From Gnetum montanum (Eukaryota > Streptophyta > Gnetopsida > Gnetales > Gnetaceae): a stretch of DNA of 64,000 bases. A program made the translations under genes and the position numbers. Each line of letters begins with the position of its first letter. The first letter of the stretch is position 1. Location of the stretch: assembly GCA_015680685.1 (NCBI GenBank), contig MNCI01007854.1, positions 169,349 through 233,348 of the forward strand. The letters are read 5' to 3'. Positions 1 to 10,921 of the stretch are shown here, in pieces. The notes under the pieces are model-generated. The model was not told where the DNA came from. It worked only from the letters and a program-made list of their open reading frames with translations, and ran no database searches.

Positions 1-1239
1 GTCACATTTCATACAACCACACGCCGCAACAGCACACACACATACTCACATTAACTACTGAGTTATTTGGAGGTATCTGGGCCTTGGTGTTGCCAGAGAC
101 CAGCAAGCACCTAAATCCTGTTCGAGGACACTCGTTGGCAGTCGCGTCCCAAACGGTCGCCAACAGTGATAGGTGTAATACTCGTGTTGCAATTGCTCTT
201 GGAAATAGGTATAACACCACACATGAAATGTAATAAAGTTGGTTCTTAGTCACAACCTCGATGGCCTAATACCATGTCGTACAGTTATAACCTTCTTGGA
301 TAAGGAACAAATTATCATAACTTGATCAAATGGAAATTAAATAAATATTTTTATTATTTTTATGTTTAAGGCATCAACAATGAAATAAGGAAAAACCATG
401 AGCTCTATTCATTATGCAAATTATGGACTTTGCATTGACCAAATGGTTCTGTGCCACATAAACAAGGTAGCACTTTGACAAAGTCTAGCCACACTTATGA
501 AAGTGATGACTCAAAAGGCATACAAAAACAAGAAAATGAATTAAATTTCCCAAGGAAGTAATAGCTCCTCACACAAAATAAATGCCATAAGATCTTAGAA
601 ATGTCTAAGCATGCTAATAATATAGTCAAGAACTCATCCCGAGTATTTATAGTTTTCATATGAGAACAAAGGAGGTTTGTTAGCACCTAAGCATTAACAA
701 AGATTTGTTAAATTTACCCAAGTTGATCCCAATTGCACCAATGGTAAAGTAAGGAAAACCCATCTTGGCAGGGAGTACATTATTGACCTTGCACTAACAC
801 AAGGGATGCATTGATGCAAGGAAGTCAGTGCATCCCCTCAAACTACACATTGCATGTTGAATTCCAAATGAAAGCTAGAACTCGAGGGAGCATGCTAGAA
901 GGATCATAGGACATCTAAATGAAGTCAGAATCATCCTAAGGAGCTTGGAATCATGCACAAAACCTTGAAGTATGACATAAGAAGTAAGGATGCATCTTAG
1001 AAGACCAAGAGTCTTAATTGAGCATGCTAGACTACAAATGTAGGGTACATGAAATACTTCCCAAATCTAGGGCTTATAATTGACATACAAATTACCATTA
1101 TATGCCTTATCACTTAGGCATGTATCAGTGTATTCATTTGCATGTTGCTACATGTGCATTAATGCATTTAACAATTTTTTCTATATATATGTGTGAATTG
1201 TGGCACATTTATGTCATATTTTTAGTAGCTGTAATGAAG
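1..1239. other. no recognisable gene; unassigned repeat-like DNA
   Basis: AT-rich sequence with no long open frame. The first 300 bases contain short phrases (for example 'cacaacctcgatgg' near 252) faintly reminiscent of the LTRs of element B, so this may be an eroded LTR, but the match is too weak to call. Confidence 0.3.
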
Positions 1240-1690
1240 TGCTTATAGTTTGTTTCCATGATTTCATAGTAGTTAGCAAGTACCCATAGTGTGTGATTGA
1301 GGCTAATATCTTGAGTTTTTATTTGAATAGTTGTACCTTGATAAGACCATGACTAACAATAAAAATTGAAATTAATTCATTTTCATTATAGCACTTTAAC
1401 TTAGATTAAATTTCTACTTTAAAATATTTTATTTTTAATTATAATTTACCATCATTAATTAATATAATATTTATGTTTACATGTGTATAGTAGAATGAGT
1501 GCATCAAACCTTGAACATTAAGCATAAATCAACTTAGTATTCCCAATAGTTAGCTAACTTGGTTCATCTAATAATTAGTTAGCTTTATAACTAATTTAAC
1601 TTGTGAATCTAGGGATGTGATAGAGGGTTGATGGAGTGGATGCTTATCATCTTGTCCTTATCCTACTCACTAATGTTGATGGTCAAGTTT
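1240..1690 (+). mobile_element. LTR fragment of the A/E retrotransposon family
   Basis: This stretch can be aligned by eye with the middle-to-3' part of the LTRs at 3742-4681 and 41811-42709. It has the same order of phrases: a 'cattatagcactttaacttagatta' analogue, then 'agaatgagtgcatcaa', then 'ttagtattcccaatag', then a T/A-rich tail. The terminal CTCATCA and a primer-binding site are not seen, so it is a broken, older copy. The plus orientation follows from the order of the shared blocks. Confidence 0.5.
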
Positions 1691-2651
1691 ATAAAAATTT
1701 TAGATTAAGTTCCACCTTTTCTCTTTAGTGGTCAATTCATTAAGGTTATTTTTAGCTTCATCTCTTTCTATTATTATTGTATACATTCTTTCACATGATC
1801 TACAGTATGAATAGTAAAGGAATATCATTAAGGGAATTTTAATTGATGATCAAGATATATAATTGGTTAACATGCACTTGGTAGATGAGCTTTTTTTATG
1901 ATTAATAATTCTCTAAACATATAATATTCTATTAGCTATAGAGGAAGATTGTTACATATTATCTGACTCCCATGTCAATTGGCAAAAATGTGCTATTTAT
2001 TTTAATGGAAATATTAATGAATGGGTTACTCTCAAGCATTGGAACATTTTGAAAAAAGATTCTCTTCAAAATTTTAGAAACATCTTTTTCTTTTGAGTCT
2101 AATTTTACTATTTTTTGGAATTATGTGGTTGATAAAATTGAAAAGAAGCTTAATAAATAGAAAGAAAAAAAGTACACCCTTACTAGCAAAGTTTTACTTA
2201 TGATTTAGATATTTTAATCAAATCATGTTTATTACTCCAGTTGTTGGGCTACTTGTAAAACTTCTTAAGATAGACTTAATTGTATTATCCACTAATTTCT
2301 CTAATGTACTAAGCAACATAGAAAAGGCTTTTCTAGAGTTGTTTACGATATTTGCTTTAGTAGAAAGAAAGATATAGGGCTTGGCCTCATTAATTTTTAT
2401 AAGGCATTTCTCTTATAGAAAAGGAATTGCAAAGTGCATTGATGGAGATGATGTTTGGATGCTTCTTTTATGAAACAAACTAATGTAAGGAATATCTAAA
2501 ATGATACACATTTGATCTTCTAATACCTTTCTTAACTTTCTTCTTTTTCCTTAAGCTATTTGTATCCTTGGTTTTCCAATTCTTAAATAAATTTGGAAGA
2601 TACACTACAAGCTTAGTAAGTATTGAAATTATAGTCATATTACACTTTTAA

Positions 2652-2795
2652 ACAATGAGGTGTTAGTCTGGTGGCATTGGTCTTAGCCTAGTAACCCTAG
2701 GTCATAAGTTTGATTTTACTAAGTAGCATTGAGTTATAAAATTTTATACATCTTAGGGTATAGCATTGAGATATGCTTAAGTAAATTAGCCCATG
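2652..2795 (+). mobile_element. tRNA-derived SINE, family 1 (degenerate)
   Basis: Begins with 'aacaatgaggtgttag' as the better copy at 3255 does. Box-A-like 'TTAGTCTGGTGGC' and a weak box-B-like 'AAGTTTGATTTTAC' lie about 50 bases apart, and the downstream 'gttataaaattttatacatcttaggg' is also shared. Pol III-transcribed and dependent on LINE machinery by family knowledge. The TSD was not resolved. Confidence 0.5.
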
Positions 2796-3254
2796 GTGGA
2801 TTTCTTTTAATGAAGAAGCTTGGGCTACTAATTCCTATTGAGTTTGTATCACTTAAAGACAATTTGATATCACTATAGTTTTCTGTCTATGTATGCATGA
2901 TAAATGGATTACATGGAAAAAGGCTTCTAGTCTCTATGATTTGAATAGAAAGAAAAAATATTTTTAAGAATTAATTTTTGATCTTGAGAATTTATTTAAA
3001 TTTGAGAAAAATTTACATTAGCCTTTTCCAAATATTTTTTTGGAAGGATGATAGATCTATTTTTCTTTTTAACTCTAAAGTTACATACAAGAGTATTATA
3101 AAGAATGATTTTATTCATAAAAAATTAAATAAGGCTTGGAATATATAATAATCACTACACCATTGGATGAAGAAAATGAAAGATATTAGGAGAGCTCCTC
3201 TCTTTCCAAAAATTCATATTTTTTATGGTGTCTTATTCATGAAGGTATTCCTAA

Positions 3255-3408
3255 ACAATGAGGTGTTAGCCTAGTGGTAAGATACTTAATTTGGAATCTC
3301 TAGGTCATGGGTTCAATTCCAATGGATAATGTTAAGTTATATAAAGTTTGAATTGGACTATATATCTTAGGGTGTACCTATGTTTCACTTATTTTGGGTT
3401 CAAACATC
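3255..3408 (+). mobile_element. tRNA-derived SINE, family 1, with 18-bp TSD
   Basis: A 154-bp insertion flanked by perfect direct repeats TCATGAAGGTATTCCTAA at 3237-3254 and 3409-3426. It contains box A 'TTAGCCTAGTGGTAAG' and box B 'GGGTTCAATTCC', the internal pol III promoter of a tRNA-derived SINE. The 3' end is 'ttgggttcaaacatc', with no poly-A. It sits inside the LINE remnant; removing it restores a continuous LINE sequence. Related copies lie at 2652, 43770, 44195, 44355 and 57535. Confidence 0.85.
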
Positions 3409-3741
3409 TCATGAAGGTATTCCTAATGGCACTTGTCTTAAGCATATGAGAATTGTTTCTCTTTGATGTCCTCTTTATGGAAGTGAATACTCTTTTTCTC
3501 ATGTCCTTTTTAGTGTTCTATTACACAACATGCTTGGAAATGGACATCTAGAATTTGTAACAATTTTCAACCAAGTATCAATGAAATCGGTCTTATTGAT
3601 CAACCTATTGTGTCTAATTCCTTTCTTTGTACTTGGAAGTGTCTTCAACTACTTATTATTTACTTTCTTTGGAAGCTTTGATGTGTAGTTATTTTTTAGT
3701 AGTAAGTGCATAACTATGACCATTATTCAAGAGTTAAGTAT

Positions 3742-4681
3742 TGATGAGTTTTCATTGGTTGGCTGCATTGATGAGACCTCATCAACGCAGTCGACTGCAT
3801 CGACGTGGCCTCATCCATGAGGCCCCATTGACGCATCTCAACCTATGTTGATAAAGCTTGATCAATGTGGTGTCTATCCATCACCTATAAGTATGCACCT
3901 ACCAACTGCATTTATGGGGAGTCCAAATTTTAGTAGTAGCAAAGCTCTTGCATTTTTTCCATTTAAAAGTTATTTTTTCCTTAAGTCCCATAGCAGGAGT
4001 CATTAAGTGTATGGATCTTTATTCAAGCATTATTATACCTAAGCATGACAGTGTGTGTGACAATAAAGACAAGCTTTCTGATAAACCTTGCAGCACTCTG
4101 GATAGATTAGCTCTTTCATTTATGCATTCAATGTTTTCAATTATTTGTTAATTATTCTTAATTATTTCGCAAATATTTTCTAGCAATTAAGTTAATAAGA
4201 TTATTAAGCTAGATAGATTAAATACATAAGTACAACTTCTTCGAGTGTAACATGTATTCACTTGGTAATCCCAATAGTGTTATTACTTGGTACACCTAGT
4301 AGCGTAGTGTTTGGTTGCCCAACAGTGGACACATGGGTTTAGGATGTGTACGGAGAGAGGGAACGAATGCTTATGTTAGGATTAGTTAAATTATTAGTTA
4401 ATTATCAATTTAGATTAATTAATTAAACTCCTTTTTATCAACATTTCAAACACCCACAATATAAAATACAAAATGATAAAAATTGGATGCCTCAGTTACA
4501 CTTAACCATATCAATGTACATCACAAGTGTAATTAGGAGGACGATTATTGACCTTAAGACAAGATTCACTTCTGAAAGAACTAGTGCACTGGAAATGATA
4601 AAGTTTGTGGAATTCAAGCAAATCGCATGTGAATGCTTATGATTCATATGGTTGGGCAAAGGGATTCCTCATCACTCATCA
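3742..4681 (+). repeat. 5' LTR of element A
   Basis: About 940 bp, starting TGATGAG and ending CTCATCA, an inverted terminal pair also used by elements D and E. U3 contains several degenerate 'CATCGATGNGGCC' subrepeats (3768-3880), followed by a TATA-like 'CCTATAAGTATG' near 3884. The 3' end is followed immediately by a primer-binding site. Middle and 3' blocks align with the LTR at 41811-42709. Confidence 0.75.
3884..3893 (+). promoter_or_regulatory. TATA-like box in LTR A
   Basis: 'CCTATAAGTATG' directly follows the GATGNGGCC subrepeats, at the same relative place as 'TCTATAAATATG' near 41967 in the LTR of element E. Likely the old U3 promoter. Confidence 0.45.
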
Positions 4682-4700
4682 TTGACGCCATTTCTAGGAA
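4682..4700 (+). other. primer-binding site of element A (tRNA-Asp type)
   Basis: 'TTGACGCCATTTCTAGGAA' follows the LTR end. It is a mutated form of TGGCGCCGTTGCCGGGGA, the complement of the plant tRNA-Asp 3' end used by Athila/Tat elements (established knowledge). Elements D and E have better matches in the same place. Confidence 0.6.
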
Positions 4701-4835
4701 CTTTGTTTGTGGAACGTGCACTATTTAGGTCTAAGTGAATGTCACTAATATCATTGTATGAACCTAAAAGTCAATAACATTCCCACTATACATAAATTAT
4801 AAAAGCACACTAATAATTTTGTTTTATTTTACAAC

Positions 4836-6665
4836 ATGTCTTCTTCTTCTCGTAAGCATGACAATACTAAACCGCCAATCCCCACAAGAATGTAAGGTGG
4901 TATATGCTCATCTAGATGAATTTGTACCAGATTTCACCTTCATCCTATATCAGGATGAACAACTGTGATGGTGTGATATGGAGGGCCATGTTGTTTTGCC
5001 CCCTGATAAATCTATGCCTGGAATGCTAATTAAAATCCTTAAGAAGTTGGGCATAGCAAATCTTCATGAAGAGTACGTTGTGGATGGATACAACACTCAG
5101 AACTATTGTCCCACTAAAACACAACATAAGCAAGATAAATGTTAAGAGACACTCCATGAAGCTACAAAGGGGAAATATTACACTAACCCTTTGTTCCTAC
5201 TAGATCAAGAGGACAATGAGGATCCTCCCTTGGAAGGTTCTCAACATGAAGATTCTTCACCCCCTGCTAACAATGATGAGGGTGTGAACTTGATCATACA
5301 ATTAACTATTCATAAACCAGGTTCAAGGAAGAGTGATAGCCAAGGTAGGAACTTGGGTAAACATTACAATAACAAGGGATATAATGATGGAGATCATAAA
5401 ATGTGTAAGAGTGGTAGTGGATAGCATGGTGGCTGTGGCAGTCCACCTTCCTCTTCATTCTCTTCATTTGATTCCGAACATTCCTTTTCATCTGATATTC
5501 TCATAGAAGCCATTTTTGAAATAACCGTGATGAAGGTGATCAATGAAATAACAATAATCATGAAGGCCACCAAAATTGAAGGGGTGGCTAAAACCATCAT
5601 CAACGCAACAATGATGATGAACCTTTATTGGCAACTCAAAGAATGATTAACATTGCAAAGGTAGTAAGGATTCCAACTAGGCATATAAAGGATAGTTAGG
5701 TCAAGCACCTAGATATGAACAATATTCCAAGATTTGAGGGGGGATACAATTCTAATCCACAAACACATCTAGAAGCATTTCAAGATGCCTATGTCTTACA
5801 GAACATCGAGAACAAGTGGCAGAAACTTAATCTTTTCCCAAGGATATCCATTAAGGAATCTAAAAGTTGGTACCAATCCTTAGAACTAGAATCCATTCCA
5901 AGATGGAGTACCATGTTAGAATTGTTCAATGATAAATATTAAATGTAATCTAGAGTGTCTAATTTGAGAATGCAAATCTAAGGCTAGAAACAAGGAGCAC
6001 ATGAACCCTTGGATATCACCATGGGTCAATACTATTCACTCCTACATAGATGTCCTAGCCATGGTTACTCTTCGAGGGAACAACTACGCCACATCATAGA
6101 TGGGCTCAAAGTAGAAACAAGAAGAACCCTTGGGGTATATGCCCAAGGGAGGTTGTCTAAAATGAGAGCTCATTAGATCCAAAGGCTAATTGAGTAGGTA
6201 GCAAAAGAAGAAGGTGAGCTATGAAAAATGGAGATTGCTGATGAGTACAATAGGGATCCATCCATCAAAAAATGAGAGGTCCAATTTTGTGACAAGGAAG
6301 AGTCACCACTTGATTAAGTGGTGAGCAAGAAAACCTTACCTATCCAAAAATCTAGTTTTGATATTTCAACTAAGGTTCACAAGTTATGGGACTCTTTGGA
6401 TAAAAATTTTCAAATCTCTTTGAAGATTGCTAAAGAATCCAAAGAGCAAAATAGTAATCATAATTGTAGATGGAGAAAAGAAGCTAAATGTGCTTACCAA
6501 AGAGGTAAGGGCAAAGAGACTGCAGTAGAGGAAGTTGTGGAGTCTAACTCTAATGATGAAACTGAATGTGACATCTATCAATATGAACATCCAAAGGGAT
6601 GTTGCCTTGTGATGTCACACTTACAAGAATCTAGAGTGTACACACTACCCTCACCTAGCACGTAG
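4836..6665 (+). pseudogene. gag of element A (broken)
   Basis: Starts at ATG 4836 with an MSSSS- N-terminus like the gag of element D. The frame is lost repeatedly. Readable pieces are: an acidic segment at 5191-5424; a gag core at 5715-5942 containing W-Q-K-L...WYQSLELESIPRW...LFNDKY; and a C-terminal piece at 6318-6665 with 'LWDSLDKNF', a basic stretch and 'CDIYQYEHPKGCC'. The last is the counterpart of a zinc-knuckle-like CX2CX3HX3C in element D, with its second Cys replaced by Tyr. Gag would have formed the cytoplasmic virus-like particle; this copy cannot. Confidence 0.7.
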
Positions 6666-7289
6666 GAAAGCTCCAAGATGATTGCCTTACCCTCAAGGCA
6701 GTCGAAGACAGTTCCACTAGCAACAACAAGCTTAGTATCCAAGTGAAACTCCTCCACAAACTCATGAATAGTACCAATAATGGTACCAACCACAGTCGTG
6801 GGGAATGCCACCACTAAGGTAATAGTGCTTGTATAGGCAACTAGATCCATACAAGTACTATGTTCAGCAACCCATCTCCCCTAGAAGTTTGGCAAGTCAT
6901 GCATCATTCCAGCATCACTATTACCCTCCAAAGTACCACCAAACACATTCACCATCTACTCGAGAGAAAAACCCATATTAGTATCCTTATCATCCTTCAC
7001 ATCCCTTTGCACCTACACCTCCACCTTCAACTTAGTTACCTCCTAATCCATCCTCCATAGCCATAGCAACAAAATGCTACAAGGGGTATACACTTAAAAC
7101 TAGTTTTTCAACCAAGTTGTCCAGATAATCGATCAAGAAAATGACCTTTCTTCCAACCCAACAACCCTCTTCAGCCATAACAACCTACTCTAGCTAATAG
7201 CCCTACATTTCTAGTACCCTCATCCTCTACATCAAATACCTTCGAGCATCCTTCAAACTAAGTGCCACCTAGGATTTGCACTGTAATGC

Positions 7290-9780
7290 TAACTCATGCT
7301 ATTTATAACAAGATTAAGATTGGCAACCTTCTTACAAAAAGATTTGATCCAAGAAGTCCATTCATCTTTCTACAAATTACCATATAGGAGTCATGCAAGG
7401 TTCTTCTTGACTTTGGTTCTAGAGTGAACCTCATCTCCCATGATATGTACAAAGCCTGGAACCTACCACCTCTTAAGAAGAGCAACATCCATTTAGAATT
7501 AGAAGATCAATTAAACATGGCCCCTTTGGGATTAGTAGAGGACATTGTGACCATAGTTTATGGATGTTTGTATCCTGCTAATTTTTTTGTAATCTAAGGT
7601 GAACAACTACAAAAGTGACTTCCCCATCATCATGGGAAGGGCTTGGTTAAGCACGATTGATGCATGAATGGGTATACGGGACCTATCTAAGCAGAATGAG
7701 TTAGGAAATATCAAGAAGCATATTCCATGCTTTGCATACAATGATAACAGGTGCAATTGCATGCAAAAGATTTGGTCAATTAAAAGCACATACATTAAGG
7801 CATGCAATCAGTGTGTGCAAGAAATTAATATTCAATGGTGTCTGTATGTAGTAGCCACAAAGCAAGAGGGTATCCAATGCAGCACAATATGCATGGAGCC
7901 AACTAAGAGTTTAACTTGTGCATATGTAGAAGACATAGACAAAATTGAACATGTCCATTCCCAATTCTCTAATGAAGATGATGATAACTATTAGGAAGAG
8001 TTGGAGATCCCTAATCACTTCAAGCAAGAGCCCTTAGAACTAAAAACTTTACTGATTGGAATGGAGTATGCATTTCTAAAGAATGCTAAACCAAGCATCA
8101 TTAATGCCAAACTTACTTCTAAACAAAAATAAAAGTTGTTGAAAGTGATGAATAAATGGTCAACAACCTTCACTTGGTCATATCCAGATCTAACAAGAAT
8201 CGATCCAAGGATATGTCAACACCGTATCTACACTAACCCAGCCATGAAGCCTAGAACGCAACTGTAGAGGCAACTAGACCCCAAATTGAAGAAAATCATT
8301 AAATGGGAAATAGAGAAACTCCTCAAGGTAGGGTTTATCTATCCAATCGTGGATAATGAGCAAGTTAGTCCACTCGTAATTGTACCAAAGAAGGATGTTA
8401 AATGATGGGTTTACATTGACTTTAGGTTGTTAAAATGGCAACATTTAAGGATCATTTTCCTTTGCCATTTGTGGATTAAGTATTAGACACCATATCCAGA
8501 CATTGTTATTATAGTTTCTTGGACGGTTATAGTGGCTATAACCAAATCGAAATTATGCTAGAAGACCAAGCCAAGACAACATTCATGAGTTCCTAGGGGA
8601 CTTTTGCATATTGTAAGATGCCATTTAGCCTATGCAATGCCCCTACAACATTTCAATGCTTAGTACTTATATCTTTCAACCAAAAATTGGTAGTGGTGTT
8701 GAAGTTTTCACAGATGACTTCTCCACCTATAGAGCTACCTTTGAGTAAGCCTTGGATTGACTTGAGTAAGTACTGAAGAGATGTGTTGAGACAAGCCTAC
8801 GGCTCAACTAGCAAAAGAGCCATCTCATGATCTAAGAAGGCATCATGCTAGGGCATCAAATTTTGTAGAAAGGGACTGAGGTAGACCCAGAAAAGATAAG
8901 GGTCATCCAAGGGATAACATGCCAACTAAAGATAATTAAAGATGTTTGGTCATTCCTTGGACACGCTGGTTACTACTAGTTCTTTATTGAGAATTTCTCT
9001 AAGATTGCAAAGCCATTGGTAGAGCTTACAAAGAAATATGCCCCTTTCATTTGGACTAAGGAATGTGAAAATGCATCCCAACAATTAAAAGAGAAACTCA
9101 TAGAAACACCAATCCTATGAGCACTAGATTTGTCCAAACCATTCCATATCATGATAGATGCATCTAATTACGCTTTGGGAGCAATACTCATGTAGATGGA
9201 TGATAAGAAACATCCATATTATATCCATTACATGAGTCAAATAATTATGGGAGCATAGTGAAATTACACCACCAAAGAGAAAGAATTAATGGCAGTGGTG
9301 TATGTGCTAGAAAATTTTAGACATTATGTGATAAGTTACAAAATATTTGTACATATGGACCACAATGAAATTCGCTTCCTTATGAATAAGCTGAAGGTGA
9401 GCCCTTAGATTATATGATGGCTTGTGATCTTGAATGAATTTGATCTTACTATGGTAGATCAAAAAGGGATTGAAAATGTGGTCACTGATCATATTTCTCA
9501 CTTAAGATGGGATAACAAAGAGGAGGAGAGCCCACTCTTTGATCAGTTTCTAGACAAACTTCTCTTTACTAGAGCAATAAATGAACACACACCTGAAAAA
9601 GCAATATGGTATAATGGCATCCTCATATATCTTCTCACTCAAGAGATGCCACAAGACTTGGATTTTAGGAAAAAGCAACAATTTCTTCATTAGGTCAAAT
9701 ACTTCATGGAAATCAATGGACACCTTTACAAGGTGTGTGCCAATGGCCTGATCCGATGGTGTATCCCTGATGAAGATCAA
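7290..9780 (+). pseudogene. pol of element A: protease, reverse transcriptase, RNase H (broken)
   Basis: Near 7399 the retropepsin active-site region reads 'LLDFGSRVNLIS' (DFG where D has DSG). The RT palm motif reads 'VFTDDF' near 8704. RNase H-like segments near 9140-9330 include 'PFHIMIDASNYALGAIL' and 'TTKEKELMAVVY'. An integrase N-terminal lead-in ('EINGHLYKVCANGLIRWC') lies near 9711. Dozens of stops interrupt the frame. The coding sequence breaks at 9785 where B is inserted and resumes at 17489. Confidence 0.75.
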
Positions 9781-10416
9781 TCACATGTAGTGACCGAAAA
9801 TTTCAGTGGTTGGAAACACCGAGAGGTCTTTAGATGCACAGCCTAACCTCGAATCTGCATGAGGGCCGTGCAGGAGAGAACAGATTCAGGGTGTCCAGAA
9901 TAGTTTGGATGATCAGACAAGGACTTAACCGGTGTACAATAACATTTTTGCAAACAATGATTTTAAATGAAGCACCTAGTGGTAGAATAAAAGAAAACGC
10001 AATGTGCACAGCAGTAGAAACGTGCTAAAATGTGTAACAAGATAGTGGACATGATTGAACGTTTAACAATGCCAAAAAAAATAAATGTTGTAACCATACA
10101 AAAAGAGAGTTTGAATAAGAAGATGCACCACCCCAGAAAAGGGGTACAGGTATACAAAGTGTACAATAGGCACAGTAGGAGCACAATCACAACCTCAATG
10201 GTGTCAGGCTATGAAATCGGGTGCTCACTATGATAAACTGTGCTTGTTGGGTTGGTGTGGTATGCTCTAGGTCTCATTCACCCACAAAGCTGAATGCAAA
10301 GATGTCAAAATGCCAAATGCCTAAAAAATGGAAGTGCCAACTGCCTTGCTAGTGAAGAAATGGAAGCCTTCCCCCTTTTTTCTCTTTTTTCCTCCCCACT
10401 TTTAAAAGAGGGCACA

Positions 10417-10427
10417 AAGGTATTTAT
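10417..10427 (-). promoter_or_regulatory. TATA box of LTR B
   Basis: Minus-strand CCTATAAATAC, repeated at about 16909-16919 in the 5' LTR, downstream of the palindrome array. The copy in 16274-17488 would have driven the element's transcript. Confidence 0.55.
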
Positions 10428-10469
10428 AGGGCTAAGGTTAGCCCAAAATGTGGATCAGGTGCCACGTGG

Positions 10470-10850
10470 CAGTGCGATGGGTGTTACATTGTAGCACTAC
10501 GTTGCACTGTAGCACTAGGTGTTGCACTGTAGCGCTACGCTGCGCACTGTAGCGCTACATTACATAGTGTAGTAGGCTGCAGAAAGTGCCATCGTTCTAA
10601 CACTTAGAAAAATCTTGCAAATCTGGTAGTTGGTATTGTGCTACACTACGTAGCGTAGCAGGGTTTAGAAAGTGTCATCGTTTTGACACTTATAAAAGTC
10701 TTGCAAATTTGGCAGTTAGTGTTGTGCTACGCTATGCAGTGTAATAGGCTGTTACACTATAGCACATTGTAGCACTGGGTATTTCACTATAGCGCTACAC
10801 TACGCTACATTACATAGTGTAGTAGGGTGTAGAAAGTGTCATCTCTCTGA
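10470..10850 (-). repeat. GTAGCGCTAC palindrome array in U3 of LTR B
   Basis: Many variants of CACTGTAGCGCTACGCTAC, whose core GTAGCGCTAC is its own reverse complement. They are spaced irregularly between 'gtgccatcgttctgacactt'-type units. The same array is at about 16970-17410 in the other LTR. It lies upstream of the TATA box in the minus-strand sense, so it occupies the enhancer position. Confidence 0.7.
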
Positions 10851-10905
10851 CACTTACAAAAATCTGCAATCGAGATGTCGACAACTGAAATTTTGTGGTA
10901 TTTCA

Positions 10906-10921
10906 ATGGCCCCTCTTTGTT
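10906..10921 (-). other. polypurine tract of element B
   Basis: Minus-strand ACAAAGAGGGGCCAT lies immediately before the TGAAAT start of the 3' LTR, the expected place for plus-strand DNA priming. Confidence 0.6.

Larger units (their letters stand above)
1970..3695 (+). mobile_element. L1-type LINE remnant (3' half of ORF2), interrupted by SINEs
   Basis: Conceptual translation with stops and frameshifts recalls the post-RT region of plant L1 LINEs. Near 2107 there is a 'FWNYVVDKIEKKL' block, followed by a 'LTSKVLL' block; these match the usual W-x-K-I-x-K-L and LS-x-x-GR-x-x-L region. Near 2336 'VVYDICFSRKKDIGLGLINF' matches the W-C-x-PK-x-GGLG region. Around 3195-3235 and 3410-3520 there are pieces resembling the terminal zf-RVT segment. 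The frame is broken many times. SINEs at 2652 and 3255 are inserted in it, so the LINE is older than both. Confidence 0.5.
9786..10905 (-). repeat. 3' LTR of element B
   Basis: On the minus strand it starts TGAAATACC and ends CTACA. It aligns over its length with 16274-17488: shared blocks include 'gtggttggaaacaccgagaggtct' analogues and 'gattttaaatgaa-cacctagtgg'. Contains a GTAGCGCTAC-rich array in U3 and a minus-strand TATA box 'CCTATAAATAC' near 10417-10427. Confidence 0.85.

Noticed and set aside
10294-10494. short frame within LTR B, and the GTAGCGCTAC array as a possible CRISPR-like array
   Set aside because: The units are degenerate, vary in spacing, lie in both LTRs of a retrotransposon and have no spacer structure; the genome is eukaryotic.
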